Below, piece after piece: positions 38,915 to 47,412 of a stretch of DNA of 64,000 nucleotides. Source of the DNA: Methanobrevibacter sp. (lineage in GTDB: Archaea; Methanobacteriota; Methanobacteria; Methanobacteriales; Methanobacteriaceae); NCBI RefSeq assembly GCF_030539875.1, contig NZ_JAUNXI010000009.1:1-64000 (forward strand), written 5' to 3'. Both the position numbers and the translations under genes were made by a program. The first letter of the stretch is position 1, and the number at the start of each line of letters is the position of its first letter. Below the pieces are notes generated by a model. The model saw only the letters and a program-made list of their open reading frames with translations. It was not told where the DNA came from and made no database searches.

Positions 38915-40162
38915 ATGCAAATTGTAGCAGATGTTGGAGGGACACCCGGAAGGGATTGTAACGGGTATTGTAAATACTGTTACTTTAGAAAGGTAAAGGA
39001 AATTAAAAGTTTTGGCTGTGCACATTGTCTGCCAAATAAAGTCGGATGTGAAAGATGCAGTAAAGGAGTTGCTGAATCAGAAGGAGGATTCAAAACACCT
39101 TTTGAAGTAATAAACAATGTTCAGACATTTTTAATGATGAATTCCGGAATAAGTGGAGAGATTACTGCAAACATCAGCGGAGGAGGAGATATTAGCTGTT
39201 ATCCTCATCTTGAAACTGTCACTGCCAATTTAAACCAATTTTCGATTTCATCACATTTAGGATATACAAGCGGAAAAGGCATAACCGACAGCGAAATTGC
39301 TACAAGACTAATTGACAATGGAGTTAATGAAGTATCATTTACAGTTTTTTCAACAGACCCCCAACTTAGAAAAGAATGGGTTAAAGATACAAACCCTGAA
39401 GAGGCACTTAAGGCATGTAAAACATTTTGTGAAAATGTGAAATTATTCGGTGCTAGCGTCATTATTCCAGGAGTTAATGACGGAGAAGTATTGCGAGAAA
39501 CCTGCAATTCTCTTGAATCATGGGGAGCAAAAGGAATATTGTTGATGAGATTTGCAAATACCTTCAATGAAGGATTGATTTTAGGAAACGAACCAATCAT
39601 TAAAGGAATTGAATCACAACCTGTCGAAGACTTTGCAGAACTTGTTAAAGAAATCAATAAAGAATATAAATTCAGGGTAAGCGGCACCCCATTATGCGAT
39701 CCTGAAACTGGCGGCCCATTTGCAATATCTAAAAGTGAAAATGAAGTATTTCTACAGTTTATTAAACCTGTAACAGGTGATGCAACAATAATTACGTCCA
39801 AAACAGCAGAGCCATTTATTACCAAAATATTTGACAAATTAGAAGCAGACAGCGTTAATGTTGTGGCTGTTGAAAAGGAAATAGCCTGTTTGATTACAAA
39901 AGAGGATTTAGAAAAACTTGATTTAAGCGAAATAAAACAGGCAGTGATTTTGCCCGGACGGTCATTTGTTCATCAGCTCGATGCTGAAAGAATTTTAAGC
40001 GCTGACGGCGTTGAAAGAATTGTTGGCCGCGGCCCCGATACTTTAAGTGTTGACGGTGAAATGAGTATCGATTTAACTGATGAAAACGTTATAGAAAGAG
40101 AACTGGAACAGTTTAATGATTTGGTAGATGCAATAAACTTCTTTGGAATGAGATTGATTTAA
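38915..40162 (+). CDS. mmp10: Mmp10, B12-dependent radical SAM arginine methylase of McrA (marker 10)
   Basis: Methanogenesis marker 10 (TIGR03278), 415 residues. In the family it places the 5-methyl group on a conserved arginine next to the McrA active site, using a radical SAM [4Fe-4S] cluster and a cobalamin. The radical SAM motif is CNGYCKYCYF at residues about 17-26 (C-x3-C-x2-C), preceded by VADVGGTPGRD. A second Cys cluster follows (CAHCLPNKVGCERC), near residue 36-49, of the type seen in this family. It diverges from mcr on the opposite strand, 484 bases away. No SD is visible, so the message may be leaderless. Convergent marker 7 follows after eight bases. Confidence 0.93.
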   Translation: MQIVADVGGTPGRDCNGYCKYCYFRKVKEIKSFGCAHCLPNKVGCERCSKGVAESEGGFKTPFEVINNVQTFLMMNSGISGEITANISGGGDISCYPHLETVTANLNQFSISSHLGYTSGKGITDSEIATRLIDNGVNEVSFTVFSTDPQLRKEWVKDTNPEEALKACKTFCENVKLFGASVIIPGVNDGEVLRETCNSLESWGAKGILLMRFANTFNEGLILGNEPIIKGIESQPVEDFAELVKEINKEYKFRVSGTPLCDPETGGPFAISKSENEVFLQFIKPVTGDATIITSKTAEPFITKIFDKLEADSVNVVAVEKEIACLITKEDLEKLDLSEIKQAVILPGRSFVHQLDAERILSADGVERIVGRGPDTLSVDGEMSIDLTDENVIERELEQFNDLVDAINFFGMRLI

Positions 40163-40170
40163 AAAAAGAA

Positions 40171-41094
40171 TTAGTTTGAATCCTCAACAAGAGAACTCTC
40201 ACTGTTAATCTTAACTAAAATATAATCATACATAAATGATTTTTTTATTTCGGCTATTTCAGATAATTTTTTGCCATCAACAACAACATTTGCTATTACA
40301 TCAGCGTATTCGTCGTAATTTAATTTTACGCGAACACCGTCTAATTGTGAAGTTACAGGATATGGAGAAAAAATGTCTTTAACTTCCCTAACCTGATTTT
40401 CAATTGCATTTTTAACAACGATGGACGGTACCAATGGAGGGTCAAGAATCATTTCATGTTTCTTATCAGTCAGAATCTTTTCAACAGTTTCAACCAGTTT
40501 ATCAAGTGCACGGATATCAGGACCTCTTCTCAATCTTCTAGGAATCCTTCCTAAACCTCCAACATATGCATCTGCACCAGGAAGCTCATCAACAGGAATA
40601 TCTGGAGCCCCAGTTACAATAACTGGAATGTTGATATCATCATATAAAAAAGATTTTTCTTTAATACAGTTTTCAAAACTGCCTAAAGCAAAAATGGCAA
40701 TATCATGTTCTTCAATTAGTCTTTTTTCCTCCTCGGTAATGCCTGAAGTTCCCTTACCATCACCTCTGGCAAGACCAACCATATTATCTTTTGCACCATA
40801 TTCGCGCAAATATTCGGAAATGTCACATGCTGCATGAGGCAAATGATGCCTTGCAAGTGTTGGTGAGACAATAGCTATTTCAGAACCTGCCATTGGAGCA
40901 ACTGAAATTTTTGCTAAAAGTTCGTCTGCTTTCCTTTCAATTTTATCAACATCTTCTAAAGGAACTGCAATACTTAAAACCAATTCCATTTGTAAAATAT
41001 TATCCTGAAGAATGAATCCTCCCAAATCTTCAACTAATTCCTTGAATTCTTCACTTTTGTGAACTCCGCCGGTAAATGTTAATGTTTCATACAT
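40171..41094 (-). CDS. Methanogenesis marker protein 7
   Basis: A 307-residue protein that resembles methanogenesis marker 7 (TIGR03274), by my memory of the family wording: [40 protein letters not shown] and [19 protein letters not shown]. Marker 7 co-purifies with the Mcr activation complex in Methanothermobacter. No known catalytic motif was seen. The ATG at 41094 is used; the longer TTG start adds three residues. It lies in a Mcr-related group with mmp10 and mcr. Confidence 0.82.
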   Translation of the reverse strand: MYETLTFTGGVHKSEEFKELVEDLGGFILQDNILQMELVLSIAVPLEDVDKIERKADELLAKISVAPMAGSEIAIVSPTLARHHLPHAACDISEYLREYGAKDNMVGLARGDGKGTSGITEEEKRLIEEHDIAIFALGSFENCIKEKSFLYDDINIPVIVTGAPDIPVDELPGADAYVGGLGRIPRRLRRGPDIRALDKLVETVEKILTDKKHEMILDPPLVPSIVVKNAIENQVREVKDIFSPYPVTSQLDGVRVKLNYDEYADVIANVVVDGKKLSEIAEIKKSFMYDYILVKINSESSLVEDSN

Positions 41095-41157
41095 TATTAA
41101 CAACTCTCAAAATGCACTTAAATACAAATATATAATATTAATTATATTCGCCATATG

Positions 41158-41676
41158 TTATATTAAATTTTCTAAAAGGGAATATCTGATTTCGATTTTT
41201 TCAAATGGATTTTTAGAAATGCCGTTGTGGGAAGGAATTTCAACCAGATTCTCACTTTCAGTGACTTTATTTTTTAAATAATCAGGATAAATTACATAAT
41301 CAAAATCTCTTAAGACAATATTAAATCCCATATCCAAAACTATGTCTTTTAAAAAATTAGAATATACCTTAACATCAACATCTCTTTTGAAATTAGAATT
41401 CAAGTATTTTCTGCACAGTTCATAATCATCAAAAAATGCAATTATATCCTCGTCAGACAGTTCATTTTGACCTATTTTAGAAACTTTTTTTATGCTTTCA
41501 AAAACCTGTGAAGGAGTATTGATTTTAATGGCAAAACTATTCATTTCAACTTTACTTTCTGATAATAAAATAGCCAAATCCCCTTTTTCTTCATCAGGAT
41601 GTTTATTTACAATATAATCAGAAATACCTGCCAATTTAACAATTTCTTCACACATGGGTGTTGTGATTATTTTCAT
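41158..41676 (-). CDS. Conserved hypothetical protein near the marker genes
   Basis: 172 residues, not recognised. It is predicted to be soluble and mixed alpha/beta: KIITTPMCEEIVKLAG start, then an acidic body and a C-terminal FDYVIYPDYLKNKV. No signal peptide or membrane helix and no metal-binding motif. It lies 63 bases upstream of marker 7 on the same strand, so the two could be one transcript. It shares a 39-base divergent promoter with comB and has no Shine-Dalgarno sequence. The context suggests a role in methanogenesis or its cofactors, but this is only inference. Confidence 0.6.
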   Translation of the reverse strand: MKIITTPMCEEIVKLAGISDYIVNKHPDEEKGDLAILLSESKVEMNSFAIKINTPSQVFESIKKVSKIGQNELSDEDIIAFFDDYELCRKYLNSNFKRDVDVKVYSNFLKDIVLDMGFNIVLRDFDYVIYPDYLKNKVTESENLVEIPSHNGISKNPFEKIEIRYSLLENLI

Positions 41677-41715
41677 GATATAAATTATATATTAATCCTT
41701 AATATAAATTAATTC
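41677..41715. promoter_or_regulatory. Compact divergent promoter between comB and the marker-group gene
   Basis: Only 39 bases separate the two start codons. The sequence holds TATA-like elements in both directions (tataaattatatatta toward the right, and aattaatttatattaa toward the left) and no ribosome site on either side. Both genes probably give leaderless messages, and the polymerases would compete for the same DNA. Confidence 0.55.
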
Positions 41716-42402
41716 ATGAAAGTTACATTGAGTTTTGAAGAAAGTGAAAGTGATGATGTTTCTATAATGGTTGATGCGCTAAGAGCCAGTTCCACAATTG
41801 TGCTGGCTTTAGATATCTTTGAAAAAGTAATACCATGTTTTACAAAAGAAGATGCCTTTAAACTAAAAGATAAACTTGATGGCGTTGTTGCAGGAGAAAG
41901 AGGAGGTAAAAAAATTGATGGATTTGACATTGGAAACTCCCCAAGCAGAATAAAAGATTACAAAACCGATAAAAATACCCTTATTTTAACAACAAGCAAC
42001 GGCACCAGAATACTTGAAAATATGCATTCCACAGTCCTTGTGGGATCTCTTATTAATGCAAAATATGTGGCGGGACAAAGTGTTAAAATAGCCAAAGACC
42101 ATATCGACGTAGTAATGGCAGGAGTTAAAGGAAAATTTGCAATAGAAGATTTTTTAGCTTCAGGAGAAATATTATACTGGATAACACAAGAACTTCCCGA
42201 CTGCGAATTAAGTGAATATGCCCAATCTGCAATATTGGCCAGCAGACCCTCCGAATCCTTAAAATCATTTATAAATTCAAGGTCAGGTAAAAGATTAATT
42301 GAATTGGGTTATGAAAATGATGTTGAATTATGCAGCCTGAAAAATATCACATCAAATGTTGCGATTTATAAAAATCAAGAGTTGACATTGTTAAAAGATT
42401 AA
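41716..42402 (+). CDS. comB: 2-phosphosulfolactate phosphatase ComB
   Basis: ComB removes phosphate from phosphosulfolactate in coenzyme M synthesis. The 228-residue length and the phrases IMVDALRASSTIVLALDIFE, GERGGKKIDGFDIGNSP and TTSNGTRIL match the ComB family, which uses Mg2+ and conserved Asp residues. ComC, for the next step, lies at 58.0 kb. The start is ATG 41716 in a 39-base divergent region with no SD. The gene is followed after 61 bases by a TraB-family gene. Confidence 0.9.
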   Translation: MKVTLSFEESESDDVSIMVDALRASSTIVLALDIFEKVIPCFTKEDAFKLKDKLDGVVAGERGGKKIDGFDIGNSPSRIKDYKTDKNTLILTTSNGTRILENMHSTVLVGSLINAKYVAGQSVKIAKDHIDVVMAGVKGKFAIEDFLASGEILYWITQELPDCELSEYAQSAILASRPSESLKSFINSRSGKRLIELGYENDVELCSLKNITSNVAIYKNQELTLLKD

Positions 42403-42463
42403 GTTTATATATTTCTATCTATATAGTATATGAAAATATAATTATACAAAGAGTGTTTATTTA

Positions 42464-43639
42464 ATGAAAAGAGAATTATTAACAATAATTGGTACTGCCC
42501 ACGTATCTGAAGAAAGTGTTAATGAAGTAAAAGATGCCATTTATGAACAGCATCCTGATATTGTTGCTATCGAACTTGATAGAGGAAGATACGAAAAACT
42601 GAAAAAACAGATGATGGGCATTGAAGAAGATGAGCACGTACCTATTACTCAAATAATAAAAGAAAATAAAGTAGGGTTATTTTTAGTAAGTACTCTTCTC
42701 GGATATTTTCAATCAAAAATTGGAGCTGAAGTTGATGTTGCACCAGGTTCTGAAATGATTGGTGCAATAGAAGCGAGTCAGGATTTAAAAATTCCAATCG
42801 CCCTAATTGACAGAGAAATAAATACCACATTGCAAAGAGCTTTAAATAAAATGAGCTTTAAAGAAAAAGCCAAATTTGGATATGGATTAATTGCTTCTGT
42901 TTTGGGTTTTGATGATGATGAAGAAGATGAGATTGACATAGAAGAGTTGAAAAATTCCGAAAACATTGACGATATGATGGAAATGTTTAAAGACGAAGCT
43001 CCAAGTGTTTATGAAGTTTTAGTTCATGAAAGAGATGCATATCTTGCAGGGAAAATAATGCAGATACCTTATGATAAAATCATTGCAGTCGTTGGAGCAG
43101 GACATAAACCCGGAATTGAAAACTATCTTGATAATCCTGAAACTTTACCTGACTTAGAACAATTAGAAGTTATTAGTGAAAAAAAAGGCATTCCATGGCT
43201 TAAAATAATATTGGCATTAATCCCCATTTCATTTGTCGTGATATTTTTTCTGGCATTTTTTAATGGGATAAACATTGCCGGAAACATATATGAATTTATA
43301 ATAATCAGCGTTGCAATGGGTTTTATCGGATCAATTCTTTCCGGTTCAAAAATTCAATCTGCAATTGTTGGGGGATTGATGGCACCTTTGACAATTATAC
43401 ATCCTCTGCTTGCAGCAGGATGGTTTTCAGGTTTGGTAGAAGCCAAATTTAGAAAAGTAAGGCAAAAAGATGTTCATAATTTAGCCCATATTGAAAATCT
43501 TAGAGATTTGTGGAGCAATAATATATTTAGAATATTGCTTGTGGTTATTGGAACAAATTTAGGTGTCAGCATAGCCACATTAGTAATTTTGCCTTCAAAA
43601 GTTTTCATCCCATTATTTATGAAAATATTTGGCGGATGA
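42464..43639 (+). CDS. TraB family membrane protein
   Basis: 391 residues with an N-terminal TraB/PrgY domain: IGTAHVSEESVNEVKDAIYE, DIVAIELDRGRYEKL, then RDAYLAGKIMQI and AVVGAGHKPGIE, which carry the conserved Gly-His-Glu residues of a proposed metalloprotease-like fold. In bacteria a homologue shuts down peptide pheromone, but in archaea the function is unknown. Three or four C-terminal membrane helices follow residue 245. A weak SD is seen. Alone on its strand between comB and the DUF1922 gene. Confidence 0.88.
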   Translation: MKRELLTIIGTAHVSEESVNEVKDAIYEQHPDIVAIELDRGRYEKLKKQMMGIEEDEHVPITQIIKENKVGLFLVSTLLGYFQSKIGAEVDVAPGSEMIGAIEASQDLKIPIALIDREINTTLQRALNKMSFKEKAKFGYGLIASVLGFDDDEEDEIDIEELKNSENIDDMMEMFKDEAPSVYEVLVHERDAYLAGKIMQIPYDKIIAVVGAGHKPGIENYLDNPETLPDLEQLEVISEKKGIPWLKIILALIPISFVVIFFLAFFNGINIAGNIYEFIIISVAMGFIGSILSGSKIQSAIVGGLMAPLTIIHPLLAAGWFSGLVEAKFRKVRQKDVHNLAHIENLRDLWSNNIFRILLVVIGTNLGVSIATLVILPSKVFIPLFMKIFGG

Positions 43640-43704
43640 ATAAAAATTTTTATATAAAAATATTACATATAATTTATTAATTATTAATTTTAAATGGAAG
43701 AAAA

Positions 43705-43917
43705 ATGTATTTAATATTTCGTTGTGACTGTGGACGGGCACTATATTCAAAAGAAGGAATAGCTACACGCAAATGTGTGTGCGGAAAGACATTAAAAGTT
43801 AAATCCCGACGTATATTTAAAAAAGTAGCCACTAGAGAAGAGGCATCAAAAGCAGTCCAGGAAATGCAAGATAAAATATATGGAAACACTGACTTTATGT
43901 TAGCTAGTGATTTATAG
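43705..43917 (+). CDS. DUF1922 zinc-ribbon protein
   Basis: A 70-residue protein with two CxC/CxCG motifs (FRCDCGRAL and RKCVCGKTLKV) that form a rubredoxin-like zinc ribbon. It matches the DUF1922 family (the Methanothermobacter MTH1184 structure family). Biological role unknown. The next gene starts inside or just after its stop codon, so the two are probably one operon. Confidence 0.85.
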   Translation: MYLIFRCDCGRALYSKEGIATRKCVCGKTLKVKSRRIFKKVATREEASKAVQEMQDKIYGNTDFMLASDL

Positions 43918-43936
43918 TAAATATGGTTTGTTAAAA

Positions 43937-45256
43937 ATGATTACAATAACAATCGAAATAATTATAATATTAATTCTAATGTTTCTTAACGGATATTTAT
44001 CAATGGCGGAACTTGCCGTTGTATCCATAAGAAAATCGAAAATGCAAAAATATTTAGACGAAGGAAATAAAAAAGCGCAAATTGTAATGAATTTAAATGA
44101 AAATCCAAATGAATTTTTATCAACAGTTCAGATTGGAATTTCACTTATCGGTATTCTAACCGGGGCATTTGGTGGAGTAACCTTAGCAGAACCTCTTTCC
44201 GAATTAATCTACTTTATCCCATATAATGACATTATTAGTGTGACACTAGTTGTTATTATAACCACATACCTCACACTTGTTCTCGGGGAAATCGTGCCTA
44301 AAGTTATTGCTTTAAATGACCCTGAAAAAGTTGCTCTTAAAGTTGTCAAAAGTATAATCATACTTTCAAAAATTTCAAAGCCCATCAGTTATGTTCTTGC
44401 AAAATCCAGCAGTTTCGTTTTGTGGTTAATGAGAATCGAAGATAAAAGTGACGAAGTAGTTACAGAAGAAGAAATCGAATTAATGATTAAGGAAGGAAGA
44501 AAAGACGGAACAATTGAGAAAGAGGAAGAAGACATTATCAAAAGAGTATTTAAGCTTGATGACCAAAAAGTCGGAAGCATAATGACTCCAAGAAATGAAA
44601 TTATTTGGATTGACCTTGAAGATGACGATGATGTAAACAAAATCAAAATTATTGAAAGCAGAAGATCAATTTTCCCAATAGCTAAAGGAGAACTTGACGA
44701 ATTTATTGGAGTTGTGCAGGCAAAAGATATTCTCTCAACAATATTCCGCGGAGAAGAGGTTGACGTTGAAAAAATCGTAAAAGAGCCTTTAGTTGTATCT
44801 GAACACATGGAAACATTGGAATTGCTTAAAGAATTTAAAGAAAATCAGGAATATGTACACATGTCTCTTGTTGTTGATGAATTTGGAAGTGTTGAAGGCT
44901 TAATTACATTAAACGATTTACTTGAAGGCATTGTAGGACACATTCCAGGAATTGACGAGGAAGATGAACCTGAAGCTACATTAAGAGACGATGGAACATG
45001 GTTAATTGACGGAAGATATCATATTGATAAATTTAAAAGATTATTCGAATTTGAAAATCCGTTGCCTGATGAAGAAGCGGACAAATATACTACATTAGCA
45101 GGATTTGTTCTCAGTATCAGTGGAACAATACCTGATGAAGGAGATAAATACGAATGCGGAAGATTTATCTTTGAAATTATAGATATTGACGGTCGCCAGA
45201 TTGATAAGGTTCTTGTAACAGATTTGGGACCTGAAACTGATATTGCAGAGGAATAA
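43937..45256 (+). CDS. DUF21/CBS-domain membrane protein (CorB/HlyC type)
   Basis: 439 residues in the standard order: DUF21 membrane domain with four hydrophobic helices (about 1-190), then two CBS domains (RNEIIWIDL and VVDEFGSVEGLITLNDLLEG), then a CorC_HlyC domain at the C-terminus (RYHIDKFKRLFEFENPLP). The family includes Mg2+/Co2+ transport-linked proteins. ATG 43937 is used in preference to a GTG at 43907 that overlaps DUF1922. The cation exchanger gene follows after one base. Confidence 0.88.
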   Translation: MITITIEIIIILILMFLNGYLSMAELAVVSIRKSKMQKYLDEGNKKAQIVMNLNENPNEFLSTVQIGISLIGILTGAFGGVTLAEPLSELIYFIPYNDIISVTLVVIITTYLTLVLGEIVPKVIALNDPEKVALKVVKSIIILSKISKPISYVLAKSSSFVLWLMRIEDKSDEVVTEEEIELMIKEGRKDGTIEKEEEDIIKRVFKLDDQKVGSIMTPRNEIIWIDLEDDDDVNKIKIIESRRSIFPIAKGELDEFIGVVQAKDILSTIFRGEEVDVEKIVKEPLVVSEHMETLELLKEFKENQEYVHMSLVVDEFGSVEGLITLNDLLEGIVGHIPGIDEEDEPEATLRDDGTWLIDGRYHIDKFKRLFEFENPLPDEEADKYTTLAGFVLSISGTIPDEGDKYECGRFIFEIIDIDGRQIDKVLVTDLGPETDIAEE

Positions 45257-45257
45257 A

Positions 45258-46199
45258 ATGGATTTCGGAATAATTATCCAATTTGTTTTATTAATTGCAG
45301 GGTTTGTATTTTTAATTAAGGGATCAGACCTTTTCGTTGATGGTTCAAGCAGTGTTGCATCACTTTTAAAAATACCTGCAATCATCATTGGTTTAACAAT
45401 TGTAGCATTTGGAACAAGTGCTCCTGAAGCTGCTGTATCCATAACATCATCCCTTAGCGGAAACAACGGACTTGCAGTAGGTAATGTTATCGGAAGTAAC
45501 TTATTCAATATATTATTCGTTATTGGAGTTGCTGCATTGCTTGGCAATCTACTGATGGAAAAAAGCGTGCTGAAAAAAGATTTGCCAATCCTATTAGGCA
45601 TTACACTTCTATTAACAATATTCATCATAACTGACTGGAACATATCTGCTATAGAAGGAATAATTTTATTAGTTATTCTAATCCTATATGTATTTTCACT
45701 TATTCGAACTGCAAAAAAAGATAATGATGTAAAAACAGATAAACCGAAATTAACTCCTCAAAAGAGCATAATATTTATTGTCATAGGGCTTGCAGGAATT
45801 ATACTTGGTGGGGATTTGGTTGTAAAGAGTGCTTCAGCAATAGCAATAGCATTCGGAATGAGCGAAACACTAGTGGGATTGACTATTGTGGCAATAGGCA
45901 CATCTTTACCGGAATTTGTAACTTCACTTAATGCTTTAAAGAAAGGTGAAAATCAATTAGTTATAGGTAATGTTGTCGGGTCAAACATCTTCAATATATT
46001 ATTCGTACTGGGCGCAAGTAGTGCAATAAGTCCAATACCTGTTGATTCAAGTTTAATTACAGATATTGTCTTTATGATAATAGTTACAATAATATGTTTC
46101 ATATTTGGTAAAACACAGGAAAAATATGATAAAAAGGAAGGAATTATTTTAATCGCATTATTTATTGCATATATGGCCTTCGCAATTTTGAGAAATTAA
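45258..46199 (+). CDS. Sodium/calcium exchanger family transporter (YrbG-like)
   Basis: A 313-residue membrane protein with the two inverted alpha repeats of the cation/Ca2+ exchanger superfamily: GTSAPEAAVS..GNVIGSNLFN near residue 45 and GTSLPEFVTS..GNVVGSNIFN near residue 215, with about ten helices. It probably exchanges Ca2+ for Na+ or H+; the ion is not determined. It lies directly after the CorB-like gene, and both may deal with divalent cations. AGAGGA precedes the ATG at 45258. Its 3' end overlaps the opposite-strand gene by 42 bases. Confidence 0.9.
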   Translation: MDFGIIIQFVLLIAGFVFLIKGSDLFVDGSSSVASLLKIPAIIIGLTIVAFGTSAPEAAVSITSSLSGNNGLAVGNVIGSNLFNILFVIGVAALLGNLLMEKSVLKKDLPILLGITLLLTIFIITDWNISAIEGIILLVILILYVFSLIRTAKKDNDVKTDKPKLTPQKSIIFIVIGLAGIILGGDLVVKSASAIAIAFGMSETLVGLTIVAIGTSLPEFVTSLNALKKGENQLVIGNVVGSNIFNILFVLGASSAISPIPVDSSLITDIVFMIIVTIICFIFGKTQEKYDKKEGIILIALFIAYMAFAILRN

Positions 46200-47033
46200 A
46201 TTTTTTAACTCGCAAGCCTTGCATATGTCAGAAGAGGTTGGCTGACCACACACTTCACATTCGTTAAGGCTTGTATTTATATCATTTTCAAAAGTCAGCA
46301 TCTTTTGAAAAGACCCCATCACATTATTTTTAACACCCGGACACTTATCCTCGCTTGTATTCAGGAATTCTTTAATTTTAGCCCTTAGTGACAAATGAGA
46401 ATATGGGCATTCATCTAAATGGATATCAATATTATTAATCACTGCCCACATTCCAACTTCTTTTTCGGGAGTGTTCCACAACGGTTTTATTCTAGGAACC
46501 AATTTCGGATGTATGACGTCGAGCTCCGGCCCGAATTTTGAGAACTTAATGGTGTCTCCACGGGCAAAACTCATTAGGAAAGATTGAATTTCATCATCTA
46601 AATTGTGTCCGGTAGCTATCTTGGATGCACCAAGCTCATAAGCTGTTTTATTTAAAATATTTCTTCTAAACACTCCGCAGGGAATGCATGCACTTTTAAA
46701 ATCAGAGTAGATATCATCTAATGTGAATCCTTCTTCGGCATTAAATGATTTCTGAACCAGTTCAATATCCAGATTTTTGGCATTGTTAATTGCCGAGTCA
46801 ATACCATGTTGCCTGTAACCTTCAATCCCTTCATCAACACTAATAGCCACTAAATCAAAATTCAATAGCTTTTGATAATTTTTTAATGCGTGAAGAGTCA
46901 ATATACTGTCTTTACCACCGGATAATGCTACAGCTATCAATTCGCCTTCTTTAATCAGTTTATAATCCTGAATTAGATTATTGATTCTTGTAAAAATATG
47001 TTCATTGAAATCGTCTTTGTTTAACTTAACCAT
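46158..47033 (-). CDS. TtuA/Ncs6-type tRNA thiolation ATPase lacking the N-terminal zinc finger
   Basis: 291 residues of the PP-loop ATPase family that thiolates tRNA uridine 34 or 54. The ATP loop ALSGGKDSILTLHAL, the Cys pair SACIPCGVFRR and the Cys of DECPYSHLS, which hold the [4Fe-4S] cluster in TtuA, are present. The C-terminal zinc ribbon is CEVCGQPTSSDICKACEL. Most archaeal members begin with a Cys/His zinc finger of about 25 residues; here the protein begins MVKLNKDDFNEHIF, and an in-frame stop lies five codons upstream. So the finger is really missing, not mis-called. The gene overlaps the exchanger gene by 42 bases. Confidence 0.85.
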   Translation of the reverse strand: MVKLNKDDFNEHIFTRINNLIQDYKLIKEGELIAVALSGGKDSILTLHALKNYQKLLNFDLVAISVDEGIEGYRQHGIDSAINNAKNLDIELVQKSFNAEEGFTLDDIYSDFKSACIPCGVFRRNILNKTAYELGASKIATGHNLDDEIQSFLMSFARGDTIKFSKFGPELDVIHPKLVPRIKPLWNTPEKEVGMWAVINNIDIHLDECPYSHLSLRAKIKEFLNTSEDKCPGVKNNVMGSFQKMLTFENDINTSLNECEVCGQPTSSDICKACELKNLISQNCEGHICNK

Positions 47034-47086
47034 TACTAAACTAATTTATAGAAAGATAAATAAATAATTTTAGCAGGTGAAAAAAA

Positions 47087-47392
47087 ATGATTACATGTGA
47101 TTTTGCAATATTGCCTGTTGGAAGTGAAACTACAGAATGTAAAGATTATGTAACTGCTGCAGTTCAATCAATTAAAGATTCAGGCCTCAACTATCAGTTG
47201 ACCGGAATGGGAACCCAAATAGAAGCTGATAATTTAGAAGAATTATACCGTGCAATAGCCAACGCACAAGAAGCTATTTTTGAACTTGGAATCGGCAGAG
47301 TATATACAGTTATAAAAGTAGATGACAGAAGAGATCTTGAAAATAGAACTCTGGATGCCAAAGTAAAAACCGTAAATGATATGTTAAAATAA
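47087..47392 (+). CDS. MTH1187-family thiamine-binding protein
   Basis: A 101-residue protein of the MTH1187/YkoF family, small ferredoxin-like-fold proteins that bind thiamine or related molecules. Typical features are the start CDFAILPVGSETTECKDYV and VYTVIKVDDRRD. Lone archaeal members have unknown physiology. The opposite-strand thiolase gene starts 53 bases away, so the two promoters diverge. The aminotransferase gene converges on its end. Confidence 0.85.
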   Translation: MITCDFAILPVGSETTECKDYVTAAVQSIKDSGLNYQLTGMGTQIEADNLEELYRAIANAQEAIFELGIGRVYTVIKVDDRRDLENRTLDAKVKTVNDMLK

Positions 47393-47412
47393 ATAGAAAA
47401 AGAAGTTAGAAA

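Noticed and set aside
43907-43936. A longer start of the CBS-domain protein overlapping DUF1922
   Set aside because: It uses GTG, adds ten residues without hydrophobic or conserved character, and the ATG at 43937 begins the first membrane helix normally.
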